Positions 6,712 through 14,007 of a DNA stretch of 23,313 nucleotides are shown here, piece by piece. The stretch is from positions 1 to 23,313 of the forward strand of contig JAITGB010000073.1 in assembly GCA_031280945.1 (NCBI GenBank), written 5' to 3'. Position 1 is the first letter of the stretch. Every line of letters starts with the position of its first letter. Source of the stretch: Spirochaetales bacterium. GTDB taxonomy: Bacteria; Spirochaetota; Spirochaetia; DTKZ01. The notes under the pieces are model-generated. The model saw nothing but the letters and a program-made list of their open reading frames with translations. It was not told the DNA's origin and did not search any database. The translations under genes and the position numbers were made by a program.

Positions 6712-8100
6712 GTGAATTATAAACGAACCAGCAGAAGAATCCTCGCTCCTCTGGGCTGGAGCCTCCTCCTTTTTTTCGCGTATTCCGGCAGAACCTTTGC
6801 CCAGGTCTCCGGAGAAATTTCCGTTCTCGCGGAGCCTGAGTATTTTTCAGGCCGTCTCATCGCGGACGCAGGGGAATTCCGCCTCTTTTTTCTCTCCATA
6901 AAAGATTTTGACAATCCCGGCAAAGACTACAGGGCAGCCGGAGTTTCCTCGCCCCTCCTCACCGCCGGCCCCCTTAACACAGGAGGGCTTTTTCGGGAAA
7001 TCTTTTCACCCATAGGCTACAGCGCGGCAAGCAGCGTCTTCTCTGAAACCTCGCGCCTCAGCCTGAGGACAACAGCCTCGCGCGCAACGCGGCAGGGGCT
7101 CTGGGTTTCCGTTCCCGGAGAGTACATCTCGCTGGGAGCTTACACTGACGGGGACAATATACTTCACAACGCCGCGGCCCTCAACCTGGGAAAAACAAAA
7201 ACAGGGCCTGTTTTTTCCGGCCTCTTTATGGCATCGCGGCCTCAAAGCCGCCTGAGTCAGGAAGACTGGTTTGCCTCCAAACCCCTTTTCCCCGGAGGCG
7301 CCGTGTACCATACCGCGGGAAGGCTCCAGATTCTGCCGGAGGAAATCTCAGGCGGCCTCAGGCTGGGGCTCTCAGGGGCCTTCTCTTTTGGGGAACGCAT
7401 CAGGGCATCAGGCTATTATAATTTCTTTTCCTCGTACACGAACCGCCTGCTGGAAATACACCTCCTCCAGGGAAGCGCCGGAGCGGACTACGTAAGCCCG
7501 TCAGGAGCATCCCCCTCCTACAGCCGAATACATTCCGGCAATCTCAAGCTGTTTCCCCGCAGGCCCCTTGTTCCCTATCTCAAGGTACACCGGAACTCCT
7601 ATCAGGTGTATAAACCCCAGGCGCACACACGGCCCAAACGCCTCTTTGCAGGCGGCGGCCTTGAATATACAACACGGAACGTCTCCGCGAAAATCGAAGG
7701 CTCCGGCAAAAACGAAAACGACGAAGCTTTCCAAAAAAACACGGAAAGAGCGCTTTTCTCATCGTTTCTCATGCGCACAGGAGACTTTACCTTTGCCTGT
7801 GAATACGCGGCGGGCTGGAAGAACGGAGCAGCCTCCAGCCGCAGAAACGTACTCCGGCTGGAGTACAGGCCCCGGGACTGGGAATTCACAGCCCGTCTTA
7901 AAAGTGAATGGAAGCCCAATCTCCTCCTTTCGGGAAAACTCTCCGCCGCCTTAAACCGTCCCGGCCTGCGCCTCGGAGTCTCCGCCGAACTCACAAAACA
8001 ACTCGCCCCCACGGAAGAAGGCATCCTCGAATTTCGGCGTACACCCTTTAACTATTTTGTCTTCTCGTTTTTTGGAACGTATAGGCAGAAGTTTTTTTAG
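6712..8100 (+). CDS. Probable outer-membrane beta-barrel protein, function unknown
   Basis: A 462-residue exported protein. The N-terminus has basic residues (NYKRTSRR), a hydrophobic core (LGWSLLLFFAYSG) and a likely cleavage after TFA-Q near residue 30. The rest alternates polar and aromatic/hydrophobic residues with many Tyr, Phe, Ser, Gly and Arg, for example FSFGERIRASGYYNFFSSYTNRLLEIHLL. It ends in an aromatic residue (GTYRQKFF), as expected of barrel proteins inserted by BamA. I cannot name a family. The start is GTG 6712; no in-frame ATG exists until about residue 174, so this is the only start that keeps the signal peptide. An ATG two bases earlier is immediately followed by TGA. Its stop overlaps the stop of convergent murB by 4 bp. 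Confidence 0.8.
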   Translation: MNYKRTSRRILAPLGWSLLLFFAYSGRTFAQVSGEISVLAEPEYFSGRLIADAGEFRLFFLSIKDFDNPGKDYRAAGVSSPLLTAGPLNTGGLFREIFSPIGYSAASSVFSETSRLSLRTTASRATRQGLWVSVPGEYISLGAYTDGDNILHNAAALNLGKTKTGPVFSGLFMASRPQSRLSQEDWFASKPLFPGGAVYHTAGRLQILPEEISGGLRLGLSGAFSFGERIRASGYYNFFSSYTNRLLEIHLLQGSAGADYVSPSGASPSYSRIHSGNLKLFPRRPLVPYLKVHRNSYQVYKPQAHTRPKRLFAGGGLEYTTRNVSAKIEGSGKNENDEAFQKNTERALFSSFLMRTGDFTFACEYAAGWKNGAASSRRNVLRLEYRPRDWEFTARLKSEWKPNLLLSGKLSAALNRPGLRLGVSAELTKQLAPTEEGILEFRRTPFNYFVFSFFGTYRQKFF

Positions 8101-9095
8101 GAGGCGCCCCAGCCCGTCCAGTCTCCCGCGTAGATGATTTCCGGTTCAAGGCGGAAACCTGTTTTTTCCGCTGCTGCGGTTTGGAGGATTTCGATAAGGC
8201 GGCGTATATCGGATGATGAAGCGTTTTTTTCGTTGATGATGATGTTCGCGTGGAGGGGAGAGACCCGCGCCCCGCCTTCGGCGCGGCCCCGAAAACCCAG
8301 CCCGTCCAGAATCTCGCCCGTGGGAGCGCCAAAAGCCCTGTTGTTTTTGAAGACAGAACCCGCGCTGGGGGCAGCGAAATGGCCTTTTGCGCGGCGGTCT
8401 TCTTCGATGGCGCGCATTTTTTTCCACGCTTCATGAGGCAGGGAAGGGCGCAGGCAAAAAGCAGCTTCGAGGATAAAGCTGCTCTCCGCCTGAAAAGGCG
8501 AGCGTTTGTAGCCAAAACCCCCGCGGAACAAAGGCTCTTTCATGTCCGCGTACCGGAGGGCGAGTCCCGCGTCGAGGAAAATGACGCTGTCAAGAACATC
8601 CGAAACCGAAAAACCGTAACAGCGGGCGTTCATCCACACAGCCCCCCCCGCGCTGCCGGGCATGGAGTAGAGAAACTCAAGGCCGCCCAACCCCGAATCA
8701 GCGGCAAAGGCCGCGGCCCTGCTTATGGACGCGCCCGCGCCCGCGCGGAGAATAACCGTCTCTTGCTGTCCCGCGCGGGGGTTTACAGGCGGCCTTTCCC
8801 GCGGCTTTTCAAGAAAGAGGGAGGCAAGGCGGCGGGTACTGATAACAAGACCGGAAACGCCCCTGTCGGAAACAAGGAGATTCGCGCCTTCTCCCGTAAC
8901 AAGTACGGGAAGGCCCGCCGCGCGGGCTTCGCGGAGGAGGGTTTCCACTTCGCCTGAGGCCGCGGGTTCCGCGAAAAGTTCCGCGGGGCCTCCTGTTTTG
9001 AAAGTCGTGTGGGCCTTCATGTCTTCGTTTTCGCGGAGAGGGCAGAGGGGGCCTGAAATATTGATTTTTTTCAAAAATTTCCGTACTCTATCCAT
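8097..9095 (-). CDS. murB: UDP-N-acetylenolpyruvoylglucosamine reductase
   Basis: A 332-residue cytoplasmic FAD enzyme that reduces UDP-GlcNAc-enolpyruvate to UDP-MurNAc with NADPH, in peptidoglycan precursor synthesis. FAD-binding motifs are TTFKTGGPA (30-38) and GEGANLLVS (68-76); MPGSAGGAVWMNARCYG (145-161) corresponds to the family's PGxxGGA.xMNAGAYG block. PSAGSVFKNN (243-252) carries the proton-donating serine, and LEPEIIYAG (316-324) the catalytic glutamate. The spacing suggests a type II MurB. ATG 9095 gives normal length; the frame stays open to 9950, but that extension is antisense to cysS and is not believed. It diverges from cysS across 45 bp and is convergent with the outer-membrane protein gene. 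Confidence 0.95.
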   Translation of the reverse strand: MDRVRKFLKKINISGPLCPLRENEDMKAHTTFKTGGPAELFAEPAASGEVETLLREARAAGLPVLVTGEGANLLVSDRGVSGLVISTRRLASLFLEKPRERPPVNPRAGQQETVILRAGAGASISRAAAFAADSGLGGLEFLYSMPGSAGGAVWMNARCYGFSVSDVLDSVIFLDAGLALRYADMKEPLFRGGFGYKRSPFQAESSFILEAAFCLRPSLPHEAWKKMRAIEEDRRAKGHFAAPSAGSVFKNNRAFGAPTGEILDGLGFRGRAEGGARVSPLHANIIINEKNASSSDIRRLIEILQTAAAEKTGFRLEPEIIYAGDWTGWGAS

Positions 9096-9140
9096 AAGTG
9101 GTAGTGCAATATATGCCACAAAGAAGCAAGGACGGCAAGA

Positions 9141-10538
9141 TTGGAACTCAAGCTCTATAACAGCAGGGGACGCAGGCTGGAAACCTTTATTCCCAGAGAA
9201 AACGGCAAAGCGGGAATGTACGCCTGCGGCCCCACAGTGTACAACTACGCCCATATAGGGAATTTGCGCACATATATCTTCGAAGACATTCTGCGGAGGA
9301 CTCTCGCCTACGCGGGGTATGAAGTAACCCACGTTATGAACATCACGGACGTAGGGCACCTGACGGACGACGCGGACGAGGGCGAGGATAAAATGCAAAA
9401 GAGCGCCCGCGAAACGGGCCGCAGCGTCTGGGACATCGCGGCAATGTATACCGATGCGTTTTTCCGCGATACGGACAGGCTGGGGATTCTCCGTCCAACT
9501 GTTGTCTGCAAGGCTACCGGCCACATAGAGGAGATGCTCGCCCTTGTTTCGCGGCTTGAGGCAAAAGGTTTTACCTATGAGGCGGGGGGGAACATATACT
9601 TTAGCATAGACAAGTTTCCCGATTACGGAAAACTTGCCCTCCTGGACAGGCAGGAGCTTATGGCCGGAGCGCGGATTGAGGTGGACGAAGCCAAACGCAA
9701 CCCCCATGACTTTGTTCTGTGGTTTACCAAGTCCAAGTTTGAAAACCAGACCATGCTGTGGGATTCCCCCTGGGGCCGGGGCTACCCGGGCTGGCACCTT
9801 GAATGCAGCGCCATGAGCATGAAGTATCTGGGCGAGCAGTTTGACATACACTGCGGCGGCATAGACCACATTCCCGTACATCACACAAACGAAATCGCCC
9901 AGAGCGAGGCCGCCACGGGCAAGTCTCCCTGGGTAACATACTGGCTCCACGGGGAGTTTCTTATTGTTGACAGGGGCAAAATGTCAAAGTCAAAGGGCGG
10001 GTTCCTTACTCTGGACAAGCTCATGGAAGAAGGCTTTGTTCCCCTCGATTACCGCTACTTCTGTCTGGGCGGCCACTACCGCAGCCAGCTCAAATTCAGC
10101 TTCGACGGCCTTGCCTCCGCCGCTTCCGCGCGGGGAAATCTTATGGAGAGGATTGCGCGGTTTGACAGGAGCGCCCCCGTCCCCCGCGAAAGTCTGAGCG
10201 CGGAAGCCCTGGGGCTTGTGAAAGACTTTGGCGAACACGTCTGCGACAACCTTAATATGCCCAAGGCTCTCGCGGACCTCTGGACTTTGGTCAAGGGCGG
10301 CCTTCCCGACGGCGAGAAAATCACTGTTCTCGCTGAAATGGACACGGTTTTGGGCCTCGACCTTCTGAAAACCCAGGACACAAACCTCGATGCGGATATA
10401 GAAAAACTCATCGAGGAGAGGCTTCAGGCCCGGAAAGAGAAGGATTTTGCCCGCGCGGACGAAATTCGCGTTCAGTTAAAAGAGCGGGGAATACTTTTGG
10501 AAGACGGCCCCTCCGGCACGCGCTGGAAACGGCTCTAA
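9141..10538 (+). CDS. cysS: Cysteinyl-tRNA synthetase
   Basis: A 465-residue class I aminoacyl-tRNA synthetase that charges tRNA-Cys. Class I signatures are AHIGNLRTY (37-45, HIGH-type) and GKMSKSKGG (279-287, KMSKS). Zinc/substrate residues appear in ACGPTVYNY (Cys29), HLECSAMS (Cys222) and CGGIDHIPVHHTNEIAQSE (238-256), all typical of CysS. The C-terminal KDFARADEIRVQLKERGILLEDGPSGTRW is the usual anticodon-side tail. Translation appears to start at TTG 9141, preceded by AAGCAAGGAC; no in-frame ATG exists upstream of the conserved N-terminus. It ends 37 nt before the sigma-factor start, so partial read-through into that operon is possible. Confidence 0.96.
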   Translation: MELKLYNSRGRRLETFIPRENGKAGMYACGPTVYNYAHIGNLRTYIFEDILRRTLAYAGYEVTHVMNITDVGHLTDDADEGEDKMQKSARETGRSVWDIAAMYTDAFFRDTDRLGILRPTVVCKATGHIEEMLALVSRLEAKGFTYEAGGNIYFSIDKFPDYGKLALLDRQELMAGARIEVDEAKRNPHDFVLWFTKSKFENQTMLWDSPWGRGYPGWHLECSAMSMKYLGEQFDIHCGGIDHIPVHHTNEIAQSEAATGKSPWVTYWLHGEFLIVDRGKMSKSKGGFLTLDKLMEEGFVPLDYRYFCLGGHYRSQLKFSFDGLASAASARGNLMERIARFDRSAPVPRESLSAEALGLVKDFGEHVCDNLNMPKALADLWTLVKGGLPDGEKITVLAEMDTVLGLDLLKTQDTNLDADIEKLIEERLQARKEKDFARADEIRVQLKERGILLEDGPSGTRWKRL

Positions 10539-10575
10539 AGTTTGTAACAAAGAGCGGGGGTTGGTTGTTTTTTGT

Positions 10576-11106
10576 ATGGTAGGCGGGGATTCTGAAACGG
10601 ACTTCGAGAAGCTCTATGAGCGCGCTTTTGCGCCGCTTATGAGAATTCTTGTCCGTATGGTGGGAAGCGCTGAGGCGGCGGAGGACATCTGTCAGGAAGT
10701 TTTTATAAAACTGCACGAGAGGACAGCGGGTTTTCCGAAACCGGAGGAGGCCTTGTACTGGCTTATCCGCGTGGCGAAAAACATGGCCTTGAATCATGAA
10801 AAGCGTAAAGGCAGGGAGGCAAAGGCTTACAAAAAGTCTCTGGACAGTACAAGGGGGAAGGGCCGTGAATCCGGCGAGGAGGCTGTTCTCAAAGATGAAG
10901 CCTTCCGCCGCGTTCAGGAGGCCCTGCTCCGCCTCCCCAAAAAACTCCGTGAAGTTCTTATACTTAAAGAATATGGGGAGTTCTCCTACAAGGAGATTGC
11001 CGCGATTTTGAAAACGAGCGAAGGAAACGTGAAGGTCCGGGCGTACCGCGCCCGGGAATGGCTTGCCGGTTTTTTCAAGAATTCGGAGGAAATTCATGTG
11101 CCCTGA
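10576..11106 (+). CDS. ECF-type RNA polymerase sigma factor
   Basis: A 176-residue sigma-70 family protein of the extracytoplasmic-function type, which redirects RNA polymerase to its own promoters. Region 2 spans about residues 8-78 (FEKLYERAFAPLMRILVRM, AEDICQEVFIKLHE, ALYWLIRVAKNMALNHEKR). Region 4 spans about 110-164 (LPKKLREVLILKEYGEFSYKEIAAIL, then SEGNVKVRAYRAREWL), including a helix-turn-helix. Regions 1.1 and 3 are absent, as expected. The start may be ATG 10576 or TTG 10561; the latter has the better purine-rich upstream stretch (GAGCGGGGG), the former begins closer to the conserved domain. It overlaps the anti-sigma gene by 11 bp, and the sigma/anti-sigma pairing strongly suggests regulation by sequestration. 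Confidence 0.92.
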   Translation: MVGGDSETDFEKLYERAFAPLMRILVRMVGSAEAAEDICQEVFIKLHERTAGFPKPEEALYWLIRVAKNMALNHEKRKGREAKAYKKSLDSTRGKGRESGEEAVLKDEAFRRVQEALLRLPKKLREVLILKEYGEFSYKEIAAILKTSEGNVKVRAYRAREWLAGFFKNSEEIHVP

Positions 11107-11635
11107 TAAACAACTTCTTTCAGCGTACTGTGATGACGAAGTTCCCTCTCCCTGGAAGGAGAGGCTCGCCTCTCATCTTGAGGAGTGTGAGGCCTGCCGG
11201 AAAACTGAAGGTCTCTACAGGTCGCTGGGCCGCGCCCTGCGGGAGGTTCCTTCTCCGGCCTTTGACCTTGAGGCTGCATCGGCCCGTCTTGCGGCCCGCC
11301 TTGCGCGCAGGAAGAGGGGGCGGCTTCCCCTGTGGAAAAAGAGAGTCAGCCTGCCTTTTACGGCCGCCGCCGCCGCGGCCCTCCTTATTTTCGGAAGCGG
11401 GGTGGGACTCTGCCTTGCCTTTCGCGGGGGAGGCGAAGATGCGGGAGGAGCGGCGGTTTCTTCGCGGGAGAACCTTGCCGCAATCAAGGATATGAACGAG
11501 CTTCTTGAAGTTCTGGACCGCAGGGGCAGGGCGGGGGAAGTTTTCATCAAGCTGCCGGAAACGGGGGATTTTGAACTCAAGGGCAACCCTGTTTTTCTCC
11601 GCGAGGCTGAATTTTCGGGAGGCGGAAGGAGATGA
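11096..11635 (+). CDS. Membrane-anchored zinc-finger anti-sigma factor
   Basis: A 179-residue protein that probably holds the upstream ECF sigma factor at the inner membrane. The N-terminal cytoplasmic domain has HLEECEAC (H27-x3-C31-x2-C34), the zinc anti-sigma signature, preceded by SAYCDDEVP. A basic stretch (ARRKRGRLPLWKKR) leads into one transmembrane helix (about 87-110, FTAAAAAALLIFGSGVGLCLAF), placing residues beyond 110 in the periplasm. ATG 11096 is preceded by a strong GGAGGA Shine-Dalgarno; the open frame to 11063 starts inside the sigma gene and lacks it. The periplasmic tail (about 70 residues) is not recognisable and may be the sensory or proteolysis-target part. It overlaps the next gene by 4 bp at ATG 11632 or ends just after ATG 11635's first base. 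Confidence 0.85.
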   Translation: MCPDKQLLSAYCDDEVPSPWKERLASHLEECEACRKTEGLYRSLGRALREVPSPAFDLEAASARLAARLARRKRGRLPLWKKRVSLPFTAAAAAALLIFGSGVGLCLAFRGGGEDAGGAAVSSRENLAAIKDMNELLEVLDRRGRAGEVFIKLPETGDFELKGNPVFLREAEFSGGGRR

Positions 11636-12183
11636 TGCGGGTTCTCGTCTTTCTTTCGGTGTGCGCTGCTTTTCTTCAGACCCCGGGTCTTGCGGCGGAG
11701 GATAGCCTTGCGCCGGAGAATGACGAGCCCCGCCTGCCTGAAAAAGAGAGGCGCCTTGACGAGAGTTTTTTCTCCGCTCTGGAAAACGCACTGAACATGA
11801 ACATTGCGGCGCGGATTTCCGAAGCCGGAGAAAGCGCTGTGTGGAACGTTGAATCAAACGAGTGTACGGTTTCGGGCAGGAGCGTCAGCGTTAAGCTGGT
11901 GGGCAAAAACATAGTCATCATAGCGGAGTTTACTCCCTACGTGGGAGCTGACAATTCCATTGTTCTTGTGGCGCAGGGGCAGGTGTGGATTGCTTCGCCC
12001 GAGGAGCCCTTGAAGTATTTGAGCGCCCTCACGAGTATTCCCGTCAATTTGGGGGAAAGGGTGCTTTTTTTCCCCCTGGGGGTAAAGAGCCTGGAGGCTT
12101 CGGCTGATAATACCTACGACATTGAGCTTGAAATAAAAATTCTGCCGCGTCTTTTGGCGGAGAAGGGCGGCTCTTCCCGTTGA
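11632..12183 (+). CDS. Secreted protein of unknown function in the sigma-factor operon
   Basis: A 183-residue protein with a signal peptide (RVLVFLSVCAAFLQTPGLAA) and likely cleavage before EDSLAPE near residue 23. The mature part has an acidic N-terminal stretch, then a mainly beta-like pattern (VWNVESNECTVSGRSVSVKLVGKNIVIIAEFTPYV and SIVLVAQGQVWIAS). I do not recognise the family. Two start codons, ATG 11632 and 11635, lie directly after GGCGGAAGGA; the second has the better spacing. Its position between an anti-sigma factor and a TIG/transglutaminase-like gene, with overlaps on both sides, suggests a periplasmic partner in the same envelope function. Only one cysteine remains in the mature protein, in NECTV. 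Confidence 0.72.
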   Translation: MMRVLVFLSVCAAFLQTPGLAAEDSLAPENDEPRLPEKERRLDESFFSALENALNMNIAARISEAGESAVWNVESNECTVSGRSVSVKLVGKNIVIIAEFTPYVGADNSIVLVAQGQVWIASPEEPLKYLSALTSIPVNLGERVLFFPLGVKSLEASADNTYDIELEIKILPRLLAEKGGSSR

Positions 12184-13823
12184 AGAGAGCCTTTTTTCTG
12201 AAAAAAATCCCTCTTGTTTTTTTTGGACTCTGTGCGGGATTTTTTATCCTGAGTCTCTATTTTGCGGAGAGAAATCCCCTTGTTTCGGATATTGAGCCCC
12301 GCACCGCAAGACCGGGGGATGTTCTTGAAATTACCGGAAACTATTTTGGCGAAGACAGGGGCAAGGTGAGTGTGGCGGGTTCGTTTCCCGTGGCTTCGGA
12401 GTATATAGAGTGGAGCCCCCGCAGAATCCGCGTCCGCGTACCGGAGGAGGCATCTTCCGGCCTTGTGTACGTTATGACGCAGGGGGGGCGCAGCGAGGGA
12501 CTGCTTTTTACAAACAGAAACGATATTCCCCTCATACTGGGCGCTAGTCCGCAGGAAGCGCGGAGGCCCCGTATAGTTTCCCTGACGCCCTCACGCGCTC
12601 CGGTGGGAGGGAAAATCTCTTTGAGTGGAAGCGGCTTTGGCTATGAGAGGGGGGGAGGCGAGGTTTTTTTTACGTGGGCCGGGGTGGAGCCGGGAACGGC
12701 GAGCTCCGCGCTGGAGGGTCTGCGCTTTATCGCGGCTTCGGAGCTTGACTTTGATTACGAGAGCTGGTCCGACAAGGAAATTACCTTGCGCGTCCCTTCA
12801 GGAGCGGCAAGCGGTGTTGTAAAAGTAAAAACAGCGGGCGGGGAGAGTAACGGGGTATACTTTGAGCTTGACCACGGTTCAGGGCGGGTTATGATGGGTA
12901 AAAAACTTTCGTTTACCTTCACGACGCAGCTTGAAGCGCTGTGTTTGGCGCAGCGGTACTCAGGGGAGCTGTACCTGTGGCTCCCCCGCGTTCAGGAAAC
13001 TGTGAGTCAGAGGAACGTGGTTATGCGCGAGGCGCAGCCTCCCGCGAAAATAGAGAATTTGGGCGGGCTTACGCTTTTTTACGAGGGGGGTATTTTCGCG
13101 GGAAAGAGCCGCGTTTTTTCGCAGACCTTCAGCTTTGACAGTTTCGGTATGGAAACTCGTGTTGAGGTACACAGAATTCCTTCCGGCTACGATACGGGCC
13201 GTCCGTTGTACACTGCGTATACGGCAGCCGATGTTTTTACGCCTTCAACCCGGCCTGATGTGGCGGCGGCGGCGAGGAGCGCCGCCGGAGGGGAGGCGCA
13301 TCCCTATATGAAGGCTCGGCGGCTTTACAATTTTGTGCTTTCCACCCTTAGCCCTGCGCCGGGGAGTTTTGCTTCCGCGGAAGCGGGGTTAAAGGCAAAG
13401 TCGGGCGGGGCTTTTACCTACGCTTCGCTGTATACGGCTCTTCTGCGCAGCGCGGGAATTCCCGCGCGTACTGTGGGCGGCTATATCGTGCCGGAGAAGG
13501 GGAGGGCCGAGCCTCACTTTTGGACGGAATTGTATCTTGAAAACTTTGGTTGGTTTCCAGCGGACCCGGCTCTCGCAGGGAGAGCTCAGGCGGCGGATTT
13601 TTCTGTGCCGGATAATCCGCGTGAATACTTTTTCGGCTCGGTAACAAACCGTCATGTTGTTTTTTCGCGGGGGCTTATGAGGCCGCGGAAACTTACGCCG
13701 GACGGCAAGGCGCTGGAGATAAAAAACCCTCACTCTCTCCAGACGGTTTACGCTGAGGCTGGGGGGACGGAGGAAGCTTTAGCGCTTGAGTGGAAGCCGC
13801 CGGAAACGCTTTTAGGCGAGTGA
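12180..13823 (+). CDS. Membrane-anchored TIG/IPT plus transglutaminase-like protein lacking the catalytic cysteine
   Basis: A 547-residue protein with an N-terminal membrane anchor (about 8-29), two IPT/TIG immunoglobulin-like domains (about 35-112, starting VSDIEPRTARPGDVLEITG; about 129-232, starting IVSLTPSRAPVGGKISLSG), a beta-rich middle, and a C-terminal transglutaminase-like core (about 380-470). In the core, FTYASLYTALLRSAGIPART and HFWTELYLENFGWFPADPA align with the family's C-x-D/E-Y/F-A...LLRxxGIPAR and HAW.EVY...W...DP blocks. His446 and Asp462 are present, but the catalytic Cys position is Ala411 (codon GCT at 13410-13412). It may therefore be a binding rather than enzymatic domain. 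Translation starts at TTG 12180, overlapping the previous stop. It faces the periplasm or surface and is last in the sigma-factor operon. Confidence 0.85.
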   Translation: MKRAFFLKKIPLVFFGLCAGFFILSLYFAERNPLVSDIEPRTARPGDVLEITGNYFGEDRGKVSVAGSFPVASEYIEWSPRRIRVRVPEEASSGLVYVMTQGGRSEGLLFTNRNDIPLILGASPQEARRPRIVSLTPSRAPVGGKISLSGSGFGYERGGGEVFFTWAGVEPGTASSALEGLRFIAASELDFDYESWSDKEITLRVPSGAASGVVKVKTAGGESNGVYFELDHGSGRVMMGKKLSFTFTTQLEALCLAQRYSGELYLWLPRVQETVSQRNVVMREAQPPAKIENLGGLTLFYEGGIFAGKSRVFSQTFSFDSFGMETRVEVHRIPSGYDTGRPLYTAYTAADVFTPSTRPDVAAAARSAAGGEAHPYMKARRLYNFVLSTLSPAPGSFASAEAGLKAKSGGAFTYASLYTALLRSAGIPARTVGGYIVPEKGRAEPHFWTELYLENFGWFPADPALAGRAQAADFSVPDNPREYFFGSVTNRHVVFSRGLMRPRKLTPDGKALEIKNPHSLQTVYAEAGGTEEALALEWKPPETLLGE

Positions 13824-13837
13824 AGGCTGTGGGTCCC

Positions 13838-13946
13838 TGCGCAAGGGATAGAAGCGGAAATCCCGCAGGAGCGACCAACGGGAGCTACGAGGAATTGGAG
13901 CGGATAGCCCGGTTTTTTGCGGCGCAGCCGAAAAAAATGCGCCCAG
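13838..13946 (-). repeat. Dispersed intergenic repeat, copy C
   Basis: On the minus strand it starts TGGGCGCATTTTTTTCGGC, has an imperfect T-run/A-run hairpin (CGGC-TGC-GCCG flanked by T7 and A6 with a bulge), then CCGGGCTATCCGCTCCAATTCCTC, CCCGTTGG and TTTCCGCTTCTATCCCTTGCGCA. The body matches copy B almost base for base. It occupies the spacer between two convergent operons and begins 14 nt after the transglutaminase-like gene's stop. Confidence 0.85.
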
Positions 13947-13961
13947 AGTTTTCTTGCTGAA

Positions 13962-13988
13962 CAAAAAAATACCCCGCTTTTCGCGGGG
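13962..13988 (-). terminator. Rho-independent terminator of the polA-coaE-SPOR operon
   Basis: Read on the minus strand: stem CCCCGC, loop GAAAA, stem GCGGGG, then TATTTTTTTG. It lies 19 nt beyond the SPOR gene's stop. Unlike the repeat hairpins nearby, the T-run follows the stem, as in a normal intrinsic terminator. Confidence 0.85.
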
Positions 13989-14007
13989 CTATGCTGCGTT
14001 TGGCGCG

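Noticed and set aside
6379..6722. Three short plus-strand open frames between thrC and the 6712 gene
   Set aside because: They run through repeat copy B in different registers, with Pro/Arg-rich products and no ribosome sites; they are composition artefacts of the repeat.
9096..9950. Open frame extending murB by 285 residues at its N-terminus (minus strand)
   Set aside because: It is fully antisense to the conserved cysS coding region, has no domain, and murB has a normal start at 9095.
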